Assembly (NCBI RefSeq): GCF_023078275.1
Contig: NC_062971.1
Span: forward strand, 16,244,001 to 16,308,000
DNA: 64,000 bases
Source: Leguminivora glycinivorella
Lineage: Eukaryota; Arthropoda; Insecta; Lepidoptera; Tortricidae
Direction: 5' to 3'
Shown here piece after piece: positions 32,891-46,050 of this stretch (the stretch's first letter is position 1; every line of letters starts with the position of its first letter). The translations under genes and the position numbers were made by a program. Under the pieces are notes generated by a model. That model saw nothing but the letters and a program-made list of their open reading frames with translations, had not been told where the DNA came from and ran no database searches.

Positions 32891-33827
32891 AAGAAACATC
32901 AAAAGTGTTATTTACATTTAACTGATTTCTCTACAATTATGATTACAATTTCCTAATACATAATATCATGGTTGAACAGGGCATAATAATAAACATACAA
33001 CATACCGGATGAGAATGAGGAATATTCTGCTTACACTTTTGGGATTACACAAACTTCTGATTTCTCTATTTTTTCAAATACAAGTACAGGTAGGTGATAG
33101 GTGATACATAAATATGAATTAACAAGCTATTCATAGCATTAACAATTATAACAAATAAAATTCCCTTCACCCTTCGTCTGAGTAATGATTGTCTAAAGCT
33201 TTTACCGTATAAGTCGTAGCCAATTTTATTATTAGAAGCCCTTCCTTGTCCAAATAGAAAAGCAACACTCCAGTTCACAATAAAAAGGTGAAGTGCATGC
33301 GGGGCGTGTCAAAGGAATCATTTTGCACACGAGTTGAGGCGACAAAGGAGTGAGAGAGTTAATATTATTTGCGGAGGGTGGCAGCAGGCTCGGGCTCCGG
33401 GGACCGCGTCTTACGGCGCCACCTGACCCGCGTTACTCCTGATAAAGGATTATGTCCGAACGACTTGTTGACGTTTTTTATGTCCAGATATTTGTTGCGC
33501 AATATTGATATTGCGCGGGGTCGGAAGGGTTGCCAGAAGTTTAATTATGGCCCCTCGGCCTGTTAATACACCTCCGAGATTGGGGCATGTAAGTTGATTT
33601 GAAATATGGATCTTTATAATTTGATGTGCTGTTTATTAATTTATGACATGTAAGACAATTTATTGTTGGCACTTTACGATTCATTGTTTTTGCTTTTATT
33701 TAGGTAAACATTGGTTGATATCAATTAAGATTGTATTAAAAATAATACCCATTGAATCGAATACTAATTTGTATTCCCACGGCAGGTAGAGCTGGTAGAG
33801 TGTTGACAGTATGCATATCTTGGCTCT
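32891..33827. other. Unassigned sequence
   Basis: GC-richer patch at 33370-33440 without a convincing exon. No gene recognised. Confidence 0.4.
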
Positions 33828-33870
33828 AGCCTACGGCGATATTCTGATTAAATTGATCACCGTGACAATA
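33828..33870 (+). repeat. Inverted-repeat block, left partner
   Basis: ATCTTGGCTCTAGCCTACGG then CG.TATTCTGATT..ATTGATC; the reverse complement lies at 35225-35266. The pair brackets the CpG-rich region. Confidence 0.6.
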
Positions 33871-34259
33871 AATCCCATCCATCTCATCTTACTTATATCT
33901 TAAAATTGTTACATTTTTCAAATGAAAATTAATAAATATGAATACGAATTTCAATAAGAATAAAAATACTAATTATTAACAAGACTATTACCAATTAAAA
34001 TAATACTATTTTGGACACACTACCACTACCTACCCTAATATATTGTCGGCTAATCAATCTTCTTCGCATAATATTGCCTCGTTCACGTTACAAAATTGGA
34101 CATACCTGTAAACCTGCCAAGGGTCAGCAAGTTTAATGTTGTGTCAGACATTTGATATCGGTTTAAATTTGTATAACGATGGGGTCGAGCGAATGACAAT
34201 AATGGAGCGCGCAAATCTGACCCCAGAGACATACAACTCGCGGCAGGGGTCGTGAAGAA

Positions 34260-34880
34260 TGGGATCAAAGCCGCTAAAGAATCGCGCTGTCAAAGTGACG
34301 GTTGCGCGTGTAGGGGTTGCACTATTTGTTTATGTCGGGTGGTTGCACGACCCTGATCGGGTCCGGTGTTCGGCGTCGGATACGGATCGGGCTGCGACCG
34401 GCTGTCTCACTGAAAACACTGGGCACTGGACACACACTACTGACCGTGGTCCCTCGCGCGCGGCGGCGCGGGTGGCCAGGCAGGCAGGTCACGCAGGCGC
34501 ATGGAGCAGTCGAGCGGCTGGTCGCGCAGAGCCAGCGCGGGCATGGCGCGGCCGCGGCCGCCGGTCGTGGGTCGCGCCGTCTCTCCGGAGCGAGCGTCCG
34601 CCCACTAAGCGCGTCGGTGAGACACTGCCGCGCCGATCCGCTTTTTTTCCCGAGGTTTTTTTCGCGCGCGGGCGGGGGCGGGGCGGCGCCGGCCAATGGC
34701 GCGCCACTCCCCCGCCGCACCGCGCCGCCCCGCAAGAGCCTCTTATTTACGTGCCGTATATTAAAAGGGTTTTCCGCGTGCCGTTATGGATTTTCCTTCG
34801 CGAGGAGTTTTACATACGCGTCCGCCCGCCCGCGCCGGCCCGCTCCGCTCCGCACCCGGACCCAGGCTGCGGTAGGTAGC
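34260..34880 (+). promoter_or_regulatory. CpG-rich promoter-like region with GC boxes, CCAAT box, TATA-like box
   Basis: The longest strongly CpG-rich stretch of the window. In order on the plus strand: GC-box run GGGCGGGGGCGGGGCGG at about 34671-34687, CCAAT at 34693-34697, TATATTAAAA at 34757-34766, and a donor-like GCG|GTAGGT with exon edge at 34871. Spacing would place initiation near 34787 and a non-coding first exon of about 85 nt. The long frames in the region (206 and 236 codons on plus, 137 on minus) overlap each other and owe their length to GC content. No downstream coding exon was identified, so the gene is unknown. Confidence 0.5.
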
Positions 34881-35224
34881 GCATTCCGAGATACAATCAT
34901 GCTTCAGCAAGAAGTGTCACAGCAAAAACTGCTCGCCAGAATCGGTGCTGAAGTAAAAAGTCTTCACAATTTTCATTCATGTTCGTTTCGTTATAAGAAT
35001 GGAGTATTTTCGTTTATCGGGCCATGACTCGGTGGGGTATCATTTCGACATTGCGGGTGATTATTGTATGTAATTTATTTTTGTTAAGCTGGAAAATTAG
35101 GAGAGTGGCGGGCGAACAGGCGTGACGTCACGGCGCGCGGGGTCAACAGCCTTTGCCTCTGAACTTGAACCCATGACCGCCCACAATTAACATGCTCATT
35201 ACGCATTAACGAATATCTCGGCGA
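34881..35224. other. Unassigned, presumed first-intron sequence
   Basis: Moderately GC-rich to 35180, then AT-rich. No feature recognised. Confidence 0.3.
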
Positions 35225-35266
35225 TCAATGCAATCAGAATAGCGCCGTAGGCTAGAGCCAAGATTT
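35225..35266 (-). repeat. Inverted-repeat block, right partner
   Basis: Reverse complement of 33828-33870 with about three mismatches (GCCGTAGGCTAGAGCCAAGA visible on the plus strand). Confidence 0.6.
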
Positions 35267-36503
35267 GCACAATAGATAAGGCTCTAGAAGCTTTAGGATT
35301 ACTTTGTATAAATACGAATGAATATCTATTCAATTTATTGCTGTACATTTTTTCGTACTGGCATTTGTACTTGTAGCTAACAAGCAGGCAAATATAATTT
35401 TATATAACTATATTAGCATAATTATGTCTTTTAAGTAGGTACAGATATAAAACTTCCAATCAAAATCTAATGTTAGATATTTACCCATAATAATAGGCAC
35501 AATGGTTCTCGGCTTGCGGAAAATCTTCGACTTAAAGTAGCTATTATATTTCACTAATATCAAAACCGGGAAACTACTCGTAGCTTCACACTGCCGTATT
35601 CGAACAATGTTTTTAAGATGTCAGTATGATATAATAGCGATCTGTTAATGTCAAAAGTTAAAACTCCACTTATGACATAGGTAATTACACGAAAACTTAA
35701 TTTTTAACACTAATTTATCCAATCCATATTCTATTTAGCTGTAATTTTTTACGTAGATATATTGAACTTCAAATTGGCTGTCGCTGTCAATTTTCGGTTT
35801 ATAAATTGTGTAGGAACCGTACACAATTTCTATTCATAATAATAAGTAAAGCTTACAAAAGTATGGGTAGGTATCTACCTACCTAGAAGTAGGTAGAATA
35901 TGAAGAAGATTACATCAAAAAATACACCGACAGTGCAAATTATTGTCCCAGATTTGTAAGAACCTCTTTTTGACACATGACAGCGTCCACAATACGTAAA
36001 CTCGCGCAACCTAATGAAATTTTAAATAAAATCCTGTAATAATATTTAAAAAAATCAAGTACTACTTAAAAACAATATTTCGCTTACTTTAAACATAATC
36101 TAGCACATGTTACATTTTTGCGGATCTTCGTTAGTGAGTATTTTACGATATTAATTTATCACTCAGGATTTACTTATTATATCATTTATCATTCATTTTT
36201 ATTTTTAAACTAGTGCTGTGGCAGTCTGACATTTCGATTCAAATGACATTTCAGTAAGTTGATAGAAATCGTATATTTGTTTAAGCGCCTCCTTGTACAA
36301 TTTGTACATAGGCCCTAATCGATTCAGCCAATTCGAAATTAATCGTTAGATTTGGCAAACGATACGTCTTAGCCACATCGCAACATACTTCAAAACAAAT
36401 GTGTCAAAAATGTGAACTTACAAATTCGGGACAATAGGTACGCCAATTTTATAAAACTAATAATTTCCGTGTTACTGAGAATGCTTTAAAAGATTGACCG
36501 AAA
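35267..36503. other. Unassigned AT-rich sequence
   Basis: No gene or repeat family recognised in about 1.2 kb. Confidence 0.4.
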
Positions 36504-36677
36504 TATAAGTAGGTAGAATCGTCCCACGATAAGTTTGCAACGATTTTCACAGCCTCGCCAGTGCAGATGTTATTTTAAACGTCAAACTTTGATGAAATTA
36601 TGACGTTTACTTAACCCTTGCAGAGGCGGGGCTATTAAAATCTATGCAGACTTATCGTGGGACGATTCTACTTATAT
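36504..36677. mobile_element. Foldback MITE-like element
   Basis: Outer arms ATAAGTAGGTAGAATCGTCC plus CACGATAAGT and their complement ending at 36677. A second inner pair, AAACGTCAAACTTTG and its partner AATTATGACGTTT, gives a nested fold. Confidence 0.75.
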
Positions 36678-36815
36678 CAAAACAATATCTGCTACCATAT
36701 TTTGGATTTGCAAAAGCAGTAGGTACCTATGCAATGCACTAGGTACTTCCTACTTAAGCAGGTCCTTATAGGCACTTGTTATACCTACTTGTAAAATATG
36801 TATTTATTTAAGTAC

Positions 36816-36935
36816 TAGCTTTTGCCCGCGGCTTCGCTCGCGTTAAACTAAATTTGCAGAATTCTCCAAATAAACTTCCATCCCCCATTTTAGGCAATTG
36901 GGGGGTTAGAAAGAGACACTACATATCCAATACCA
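36816..36935. repeat. 'actagcttttgcccgcggcttcgc' repeat copy
   Basis: ACTAGCTTTTGCCCGCGGCT, then TTCGCTCGCGTTAAAC, then AGAATTCTCCAAATAAACTT and AAAGAGACACTA, co-linear with 12674-12890. Confidence 0.65.
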
Positions 36936-37174
36936 TGGAAATAATATGTAGAGTAGAATTTGGTGATAAATATTAGCCTATATAATTATAGTGTTTTAAA
37001 AAACATGGGTAATATGGTCACAGCACAGGTGTCTACTAGGTGTATTTTGTGGTTGTGTGTGTGCTAAGGTATTATACAATGCTCCTATTTCTGTTAGTAA
37101 CGATTTTACGTAGTCTTTCCTCTGCTTAAATATCTTTCTGAAATCAAATTTAATATTCAAAGTACTGGAAATAT

Positions 37175-37857
37175 ATACAACGTGTTTCCGGTATCACTCA
37201 AAACCTCAGACACCCCAACTGATTTTTATTTTTTTAAACTCATCTAGTGTATTCATCTTTTAATCTGATGGTTACTTTTTTTTTTATTTAATTTTTAATT
37301 TTCTGTACAGCTCTACTTGACTTTTAGCTCTACACTCAATAAAATAATTGCTAAAACTACCGTCATAAACCATAAAACTATTTATTTGTGTACGTTACTG
37401 CAACGACATAAGGTTTACCAATAGACAGCTAATATGTCACTGTAAAACACTTTAAAGCTTTGTCACAGTAATCTTCTAATTGGACAGGTAATCGCAGTAA
37501 GCAAATTCAAACACAATATTCAAAATGACAAGGTTGTAATTAGGTACGAGTTCAATTTGTTATGACTTATGATAAACATTAAGATTAAACTTTTACAAAT
37601 AACGTCAAACTCGTAGCGGAAAAAAATAATCTTCCAAGTAACCAGCCAGTATTAATACCCCTAAATACTGAAAAAGGTATACAACCTCTAGCAATGCGAT
37701 ATACACAATGTTGTATTACGAGTACAATAGAATAGGCACGTAAAAAATAACTAATAATACTAATTTAAATAAAAATATTACCCCCATCAATCATCAATAC
37801 TCTCGATTCTGAACAAACTGTTTTCAGGTTTTTAGTGTTAAGTGAAACACGGTGTAT
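37175..37857. mobile_element. 684-bp TIR element, copy B
   Basis: Starts ATACAACGTGTTTC and ends GAAACACGGTGTAT. Co-linear with 10965-11650 in the same orientation over its whole length (for example CCGGTATCACTCAAAA, GCAACGACATAAGGTTTACC and AACCAGCCAGTATTAATACC are shared). Confidence 0.78.
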
Positions 37858-38740
37858 TATTACCACATTTTATAGTTCTGGATAGTTACGTCTAATGAAT
37901 TCTTTTACAATTAGTAGTCTTTAAATAATTTTTAACTTTGCGAAGTACTTAATAATACAGAAGTAACATGAATAGAGACAATACCACTGAAAATATATTT
38001 TAGAATTAACTATTAGATTTATAAAATATTCATGAGCATTTATTTGTGATGGTATTTCTAAATGTGAATATGAGTGCAATATGCATATAATCTCGTTAAA
38101 GAACAATCGTTTTAAGTGACTTCAAGTAGTACCTGTCAGCAATATGTACTCAAATAATACTAAACATCCTTCGTTATTCTTAAACCAAAATATTTAGAGC
38201 ATGGGCAGCGTACCCCATCCGATCACCAGTATCACCACCCTCACAAACGAAAATAACCGAAAATAAACTATTTAATTCTGCTATCGATTTGTATTGATGA
38301 ATTAAACTCGTGTCCTTTGTTTACACCGTGCGTGTGCCATTGTTACGAGCAGTTGACCCCACTCCAGGTTGTCAGCCTTGTGCCAAGGGCGAAAGGTTCA
38401 GATTGTTGGTCGTTGCTGAGATGTGGGTCAGAGCGCCATCTGCCGCCCCCGCACCTGGCAGCCCCCCGCCCGCTCCCCGGAGGTGCCGGCTCCCGCACAA
38501 CATGCAGATTTATGTTAGAACCGAATTGCCAAGTCGAAGATCTAGAGAAACTTGATCCGGCAAAAGCGTGGAAGTGACATAGGGGTAATTCACTAACCAG
38601 TAAAATTAGATACTCTGTATAAAACGTACATCAGTGGTAAAATTGGAGAGATAACAAGTGAACTTTTGTAAGTTTTTCTTGACATCAAAAAAATAGGAAT
38701 CCACGGAAATAAGTTCACGTTGCGCGTTATTAATTAACTT
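37858..38740. other. Unassigned sequence
   Basis: GC-rich patch at 38430-38490 with short proline-rich frames on the plus strand and no recognised motif. The rest is AT-rich. Confidence 0.35.
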
Positions 38741-38985
38741 TTTAACCCCTGACGCAAAAACGAAGGGGTGTTATAAGTTTGACGTGTCAGTCTGTCTGTC
38801 TGTCTGTCTGTCTGTGTGTGTGTCTGTCTGTGGCATCGTGCATCGTAGCACCCGAACGGATGAACCGATTTAGATTTAGTTTTTATTGTTTGAAAGCTGA
38901 GTTAGTCGGGAGTGTTCTTAGCCATGTTTCCTGAAAATCGGTCCGCTATGTCGGGGTTTTTTTCAAAATTTTAATCATGAGTAAT
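38741..38985. repeat. Second copy of the (CAGA)-bearing repeat, reverse orientation, unexpanded
   Basis: GACGCAAAAACGAAGGGGTG, a tract of (CTGT) of about 45 bp with TGTG interruptions, GAGTTAGTCGGGAGTGTTCT and CGGTCCGCTATGTCGGGGTT. These are reverse complements of the 26205-26620 flanks. Confidence 0.75.
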
Positions 38986-39706
38986 TTCAGCCTATAGATG
39001 TCAGTAGTCATATCATGGGTCTCTTTGTGAGCACAATGTACGTAAGGGTTTTGAATGATTCACGGTTATTTTCATTAGACTTATATTGACCTTATAAGTC
39101 TAATGTACGTAAGGGTTTAATACACTATTTTATTATTCATGAAATTTATTTCAGCACTGAACTGATTCTACTGCAGTTGGCTTTCACCTTGTTGGCTGAT
39201 GCATGATATATGTAGGGCAAAGGTACTTTTTTTTATTTGTCACATTTTTTGTCACATATCATCCAAAAAAAATTACAAAATAGTTGTCACTTCCAGTAGT
39301 CTACCTGTGTGTATGTGTATGGTTTCTGTCAGATGTCACGCTGCGCGAGCGCACGACGGCTCTATCGCCGCGCACCCGCTGTGCCAGCGCCGGCGCATAA
39401 TGCACAGATACTGATAACGGAGGCTGACACCACTTTGCAATTAGCAGAGACATGTGCCATGTATTGCAGGAGCGGTTACTCAAACTGTCACGAGCTGAGC
39501 GAAGAATCAGTTAAGTTACGACTGGTCAGCCCAAGTGGTAACCCTTCCTGCTATAAATCCTGCTCCTGAATTCGCACTCATATGTCGGTAACGTCAGTCA
39601 GATATTTGTTACTGAATCATGGTGTATTCTATGAATATAGATAGGTATGCATGTATTTTAATTTATTTATAAGATTATAAATTGAAACTACCACGCGCAC
39701 GCGATA
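38986..39706. other. Unassigned sequence with an acceptor-like site
   Basis: At 39332 a pyrimidine-rich acceptor (GGTTTCTGTCAG) is followed at once by an ATG and an 80-codon frame to 39569. Nothing in it is recognised. 39053-39120 has an internal duplication of AATGTACGTAAGGGTTT. Confidence 0.3.
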
Positions 39707-40060
39707 GGGCGTGTGGTCTAGTGGTAAAGACGTTAGTTGCGTAAGCTGAAGACCCGGGTTCGATTCCCGGCTCGGCCACCAGTGGGCCTTGCCGTTTTTT
39801 CTTTCGTGTATGATATCTATTTCAATTTATAAGGTATATATAGTAGTGTGACTACTTGAAAAAAATAACAAATCAAAAATAAAATAAAACTATGGAAACG
39901 GATTAAATCGCGTATAATGAATTAAAAATACATCCCCGCATTCATTATACGCGATTTAATCTGTTTCCATAGTTTTATTTCATGAGTAACTATCGCGGTA
40001 ACCGAAGACAATATTAAATCAAAAATATTCAATAAAATAATTTTGATTTGTTCCCTAGTT
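39707..40060 (+). mobile_element. tRNA-derived SINE, family 1, copy 2, interrupted by a hairpin
   Basis: Head 39707-39780 with A box (TGGTCTAGTGG) and B box (GGTTCGATTCCC). Body TTTCTTTCGTGTATGATATC. The tail is split: AAATAACAAATCAAAAAT before 39881 and AATATTCAATAAAATAATTT, TGATTTGTTCCCTAGTTG at 40019-40057. An insertion including the hairpin 39882-39980 lies between. Confidence 0.85.
39882..39980. mobile_element. Near-perfect 39-bp-arm hairpin nested in the SINE
   Basis: Arms 39882-39920 and 39942-39980 are complementary at 38 of 39 positions, with a 21-bp loop. The arm ends with CGCGTATAATGA. Confidence 0.85.
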
Positions 40061-40074
40061 GTTATTTATAAGAC

Positions 40075-40195
40075 TTATAGTAATCACTTTATTGTGTAGA
40101 ACAGTTTTATATACAATTTCTAGGAATAGATGTACAAAGGCGAGCTTATCCCTATAAGGGATCTCTTCCGTTTGTCGTAGCCTTTGAATTAATTA
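40075..40195 (-). mobile_element. RTE-type LINE 3' tail fragment
   Basis: The minus strand contains AAGAGATCCCTTATAGGGAT, AAGCTCGCCTTTGTACATCT and CAATAAAGTG, the 3' tail I recognise from lepidopteran RTE-like elements. Also present at 60205-60302. Confidence 0.65.
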
Positions 40196-40206
40196 TTAGT
40201 AATAAC

Positions 40207-40240
40207 TAGCTTTTACCCGCGGCTTCGCCCGCGTAATAAA
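40207..40240. repeat. Fragment of the 'actagcttttgcccgcggcttcgc' family
   Basis: ACTAGCTTTTACCCGCGGCT and TTCGCCCGCGTAATAAAAG. Confidence 0.6.
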
Positions 40241-40334
40241 AGTATTCTTATTGAAACGTTTACAAAAAATAAGATTTTCATTGGGATCCGTAGGTTTCTT
40301 TGTAGGTACATCTGTCCGCGATTATTTCGATTAA

Positions 40335-40440
40335 GGTAAAGCGGGGCAATTCTCGACTGGGGGGCCATTGTAACTGATCTATTTGCTGTACGGTCAGCCA
40401 AGAACCTTACACTGCTTTTTGGCTGACTGTACCTTACACA
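40335..40440. repeat. Fragment related to the 7285-7469 palindrome
   Basis: GGTAAAGCGGGGCAATTCTC plus GACTGGGGGGCCATTGTAAC matches the left arm of 7285-7469. An inner short inverted pair GGTCAGCCAAGA/TTTTGGCTGACTG follows, and the stretch ends GTACCTTAC. Confidence 0.55.
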
Positions 40441-40548
40441 TATTACTATTGTTTTAAAAGAAATTGATTGTAGAGTTGTTATACAGTGACCACAGCGTAG
40501 GTAGTAGGTACGAATATGTATGTATTTTACCTATATAAATATTTATAC

Positions 40549-42716
<2,168 letters not shown>

Positions 42717-42722
42717 ACCTGT

Positions 42723-44205
42723 CAAATTATCATGCTAGGAGGTGAACTTTGAAAAATCCTTTCTTAGTGGTCCTCTAAGGAACTTCCGTGTCAATTTGAA
42801 ATCTCTTGAACCAGAAGTAAAGATAAAAACTAAACCTATACTTATGGCTATTTTGGATATTTTAACCCCATTGCACAACAACAGGGGAAAAAATTTCTTT
42901 TCCAACTCATTAGATTTTTAAATCGTTGTATTTATCGTGTTCAGCGACCCGATAAACCATAAAAACGATACCCATATTGTGTTTTTGACTTTACCCCTTT
43001 TCACCCCTTTAGGGGTCAAATTTTCAAAAAACCTGAAACATGTATTTAGTCATATGTCTTTAGGAATCCTCCTATGAAGTTTCGAATAAAATAGTCAAAC
43101 TAATCTTGTTTCCCCATACAAACTTTGAACCCCCATTTCACCCTTTTAAGAGGAGAATTTTGAAAAATCATTTCTTAGTGCTCCTCTACGCCATGTAAGG
43201 AACCTATGTGCCAAATTTGAAATCTCTAGGACCAGCGGTTTCGGCTGTGTGTTGATATATTATGTCAGTTAGTCAGTCAGTCAGTTTCTTCTTTTATATA
43301 TTTTTTGATATTTAAACCCCATTGCACTACAACAGGGGAGAAGGTATTTCACTTCCGCTTCGTTAGATTTTAAAAACGTTGTATTTATCGTGATCAGCGA
43401 CCCAATAAACCGTAAAAACGATACCCATATTAGTTTTTGACTTATCACCCCCTTTTCACCCTTTTAGGAGCTAGATTTTCAAAAAACCTGAAACACGTCT
43501 TTGGTCATATGTTTTTAGGATCCCTCCTGTGAAGTTTCGAATAAAACAGTGAAACTAACATTGTTTCCCCATACAAACTTTGAACCCCCATTTGACCCCC
43601 TTTAGGAGGCGAATTTTGAAAAATCCTTTCTTAGTGCTCCTCTACACTATATAAGGAACCTACGTGCCAAATTTGACATCTCTAGGACCAGCGGTTTCAG
43701 CTATGCGTTGATATGTCAGTCAGTCAGTCAATATCTTCTTTTATATATTTTTTTGATATTTAAACCCCATTGCACCACAACAGGGGAGAAGGTATTTCAC
43801 TTCCACCTCGTTAGATTTTAAAAACGTTGTATTTATCGTGATCAGTGACCCGATAAACCATAAAAACGATACCCATATTGATTTTTTGACTTTATCACCC
43901 CTTTTTCACCCTTTTAGGGGTTAAATTTTCAAAAAACCTGAAACACGTATTCAGTCATATGTCTTAAGGAATCTTCCTGTGAAGTTTCGAATAAAATAGT
44001 CAGACTAATCTTGTTTCCCCATACAAACTTTGAACCCCCATTTGACCCCCTTAGGAGGTGAATTTTGGAAAATCCGTTCTTAGTGCTCCTCTACACTATA
44101 TAAGGAACCTACGTGCCAAATTTGAAATCTCTAGGACCAGCGGTTTCGGCTGTGCGTTGATATGTCAGTCAGTCAGTCAGCTTCTTCTTTTATATATTTA
44201 GATTT
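42723..44205. repeat. About 450-bp tandem repeat, 3.3 copies
   Basis: The landmark TTGCAC within ACCCCATTGCAC recurs at 42871, 43322 and 43770 (spacing 451 and 448). Each unit has GAATTTTGAAAAATC, GGACCAGCGGTTTC, GTTGATAT with a short (CAGT)n tract, TTCTTCTTTTATATATTT, CGATACCCATATT and CATACAAACTTTGAACCCCC. The unit matches blocks of a known insect dispersed repeat with terminal (CAGT)n. Confidence 0.92.
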
Positions 44206-45127
44206 AGAAGTCGTTCGGGATTCATGTTATTTTTCAGTATGGTTACGTTATCCGAACGTCGTCAACAATTGCTTATTGTATCCGTTCTCCACGTGCATTT
44301 ATGCACGGTGTAATTAATTCGCCAGGAGCAAGAAAGTGGACAACGATTCCGGTGAAAGAGAATAAGTATTCATTAATTTGGTTGTGGAGTAAAAAGTGAG
44401 AGATGGAATGGTCCGGCTTCCTTACGGAGGGTAACTGCTTCATACGCGACTGCCAGGCCGATTCCGATGCACGTATACGTATCAGAACGATATCCTGAAA
44501 GATGTCGTTAAATTATTGTAAGTCTCGCTCGCGCTAGCCACGGGCGTGTATGAGGAAAATGCACGAGGTTTGAATGATATCCTTTAGATGTCCTAATGAT
44601 TAGAAGGGGCCTGTGCGAGGCGAGTGTGGGAGCCGCAAGCCGCCGGCGGGAATGCGCTCCTATCCAATATGGGGCTTTATGGGCTATGCAGTCATTTAAA
44701 CTGGGTTTCCTCGTGGGAAATTTTTGAAAAACTGTAATTTATTTATACGTCTATTTTATTTACATTAAATTGCTATGACGTAAATAAGTGCATTATTATA
44801 GAATAAAAAGCATGGACTAATAATGACTGATTCATTTACGGATTTCTGAAAGTTAATTTTCCAATAATCATGTTAGGTTTCGCTTATTATAAATACAAAA
44901 ACAGTCCGTCACTTCCCTTTTAAATATGTATAGTATAAAATGTAGTGCCCTTTAAAATAAACTTACCTACCCTGTCTTGGGCCTAAAACAACGTAAGTAC
45001 GTACGAGTATATTCATACAAAAATTATATCTAACAGACTTAGCAATTGTAATAAGTACTTATTTTGAAATCAAAGAACAAAAATCCTAAATGTTTGTATT
45101 TAAATAACCAAATGTGTATGTTAGTAA
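44206..45127. other. Unassigned sequence
   Basis: No recognised gene or repeat. Mild CpG enrichment at 44620-44660. Confidence 0.4.
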
Positions 45128-45232
45128 ATCGTCCCACTTTGACGATTACCAGTAAGGCGAGATTTACTTGTATCTTTATATGAATTAACTGACAAAGCGG
45201 CTTTATAGCAATCGACAAAGTGGGACGTTTTC
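45128..45232. mobile_element. Foldback element with short arms
   Basis: CGTCCCACTTTGACGA at the left and TCGACAAAGTGGGACG at the right. Confidence 0.55.
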
Positions 45233-45904
45233 CCGTGCACACTCATAAATCATCTTTGTACAAGCTCTGCTTAGATTGGGGCTAGGTTGATTTGTGTAAG
45301 GTGTCCCCCAATATTTCTTTATTTATTTAAATCAATACTCTACTATGGCGAAGACTTTTGACCTAGGTACATTTTAGAATGTTTTAATCCATTTTTTGTT
45401 TCATAGTTGATAAAACTTTAAAAGAAGATATGAGCAAAAGTGAATAGAATACAAATTTATACAAAATACGATTTATTTTAATTAATTATTCATCACAAAA
45501 ACAATACCATTGCTAAGATCGCCTACTTCTGCACAAACGATACAAAGAAGATCAGCGTATACGTAAACTCCGCTAGTTGTCTGAACTCTTAATTGGATAA
45601 TGACGATTCGTTTGGATGCTGATGCCAGCCAATTTGAAGCCAACGGAATGAATTGAATGCGCCCATCTATTTCCATTTTAAACGGGATAAATGCTGCACA
45701 TCTGTTCTTGCGGACGGTGTTTTATGAAAACGGCGTGAGTTCTCGTTAGCTCTAAGCAGTGAGATTTTTCCATGCTTGTCTTTTTTTAACGTAGCTACTA
45801 GACATAGTGTCACGGGATTGTTTATTAGAATAGTATTTGAGGCTTCCTAAATTAGAAGTAATTTAAACTGACATGGCTCTAACATAAAGAAATATAAATA
45901 TTAT
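45233..45904. other. Unassigned sequence
   Basis: 45270-45330 resembles a SINE family 2 tail (TTTGTGTAAGGTGTCCCCCA, ATATTT, TTTATTTA). Otherwise no feature. Confidence 0.35.
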
Positions 45905-45911
45905 AAGACAT

Positions 45912-46050
45912 TTTTACACAGATTGACTGAGTCTGAGTCTGAGTCTTCACACAAGCCTTCTTGAGCTTACTGTAGAACTCAAGAAGGCTTGTGTGGTGGG
46001 TACTCAAACAACGATATATTAAAATATACAAATACTTAAATAAATGTTTC
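45912..46050 (-). mobile_element. SINE family 2 fragment with an inverted duplication
   Basis: TTTACACAGATTGACTGAGT and GTACTCAAACAACGATATAT are reverse complements of the 53743-54005 tail. In the middle, CACACAAGCCTTCTTGAG (45948-45965) and its exact inverse (45978-45995) form a palindrome that the intact SINE does not have. Confidence 0.65.

Noticed and set aside
34259..35027. 206- and 236-codon plus frames and a 137-codon minus frame
   Set aside because: Mutually overlapping, Arg/Ala/Pro-rich frames in a CpG-rich region where stop codons are rare. The promoter-like layout explains the region better.
39707..39780. A tRNA gene
   Set aside because: A and B boxes are present, but the same head recurs at 29.8 and 60.4 kb followed by a shared body and tail. 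It is a SINE head, and the cloverleaf is not convincing.
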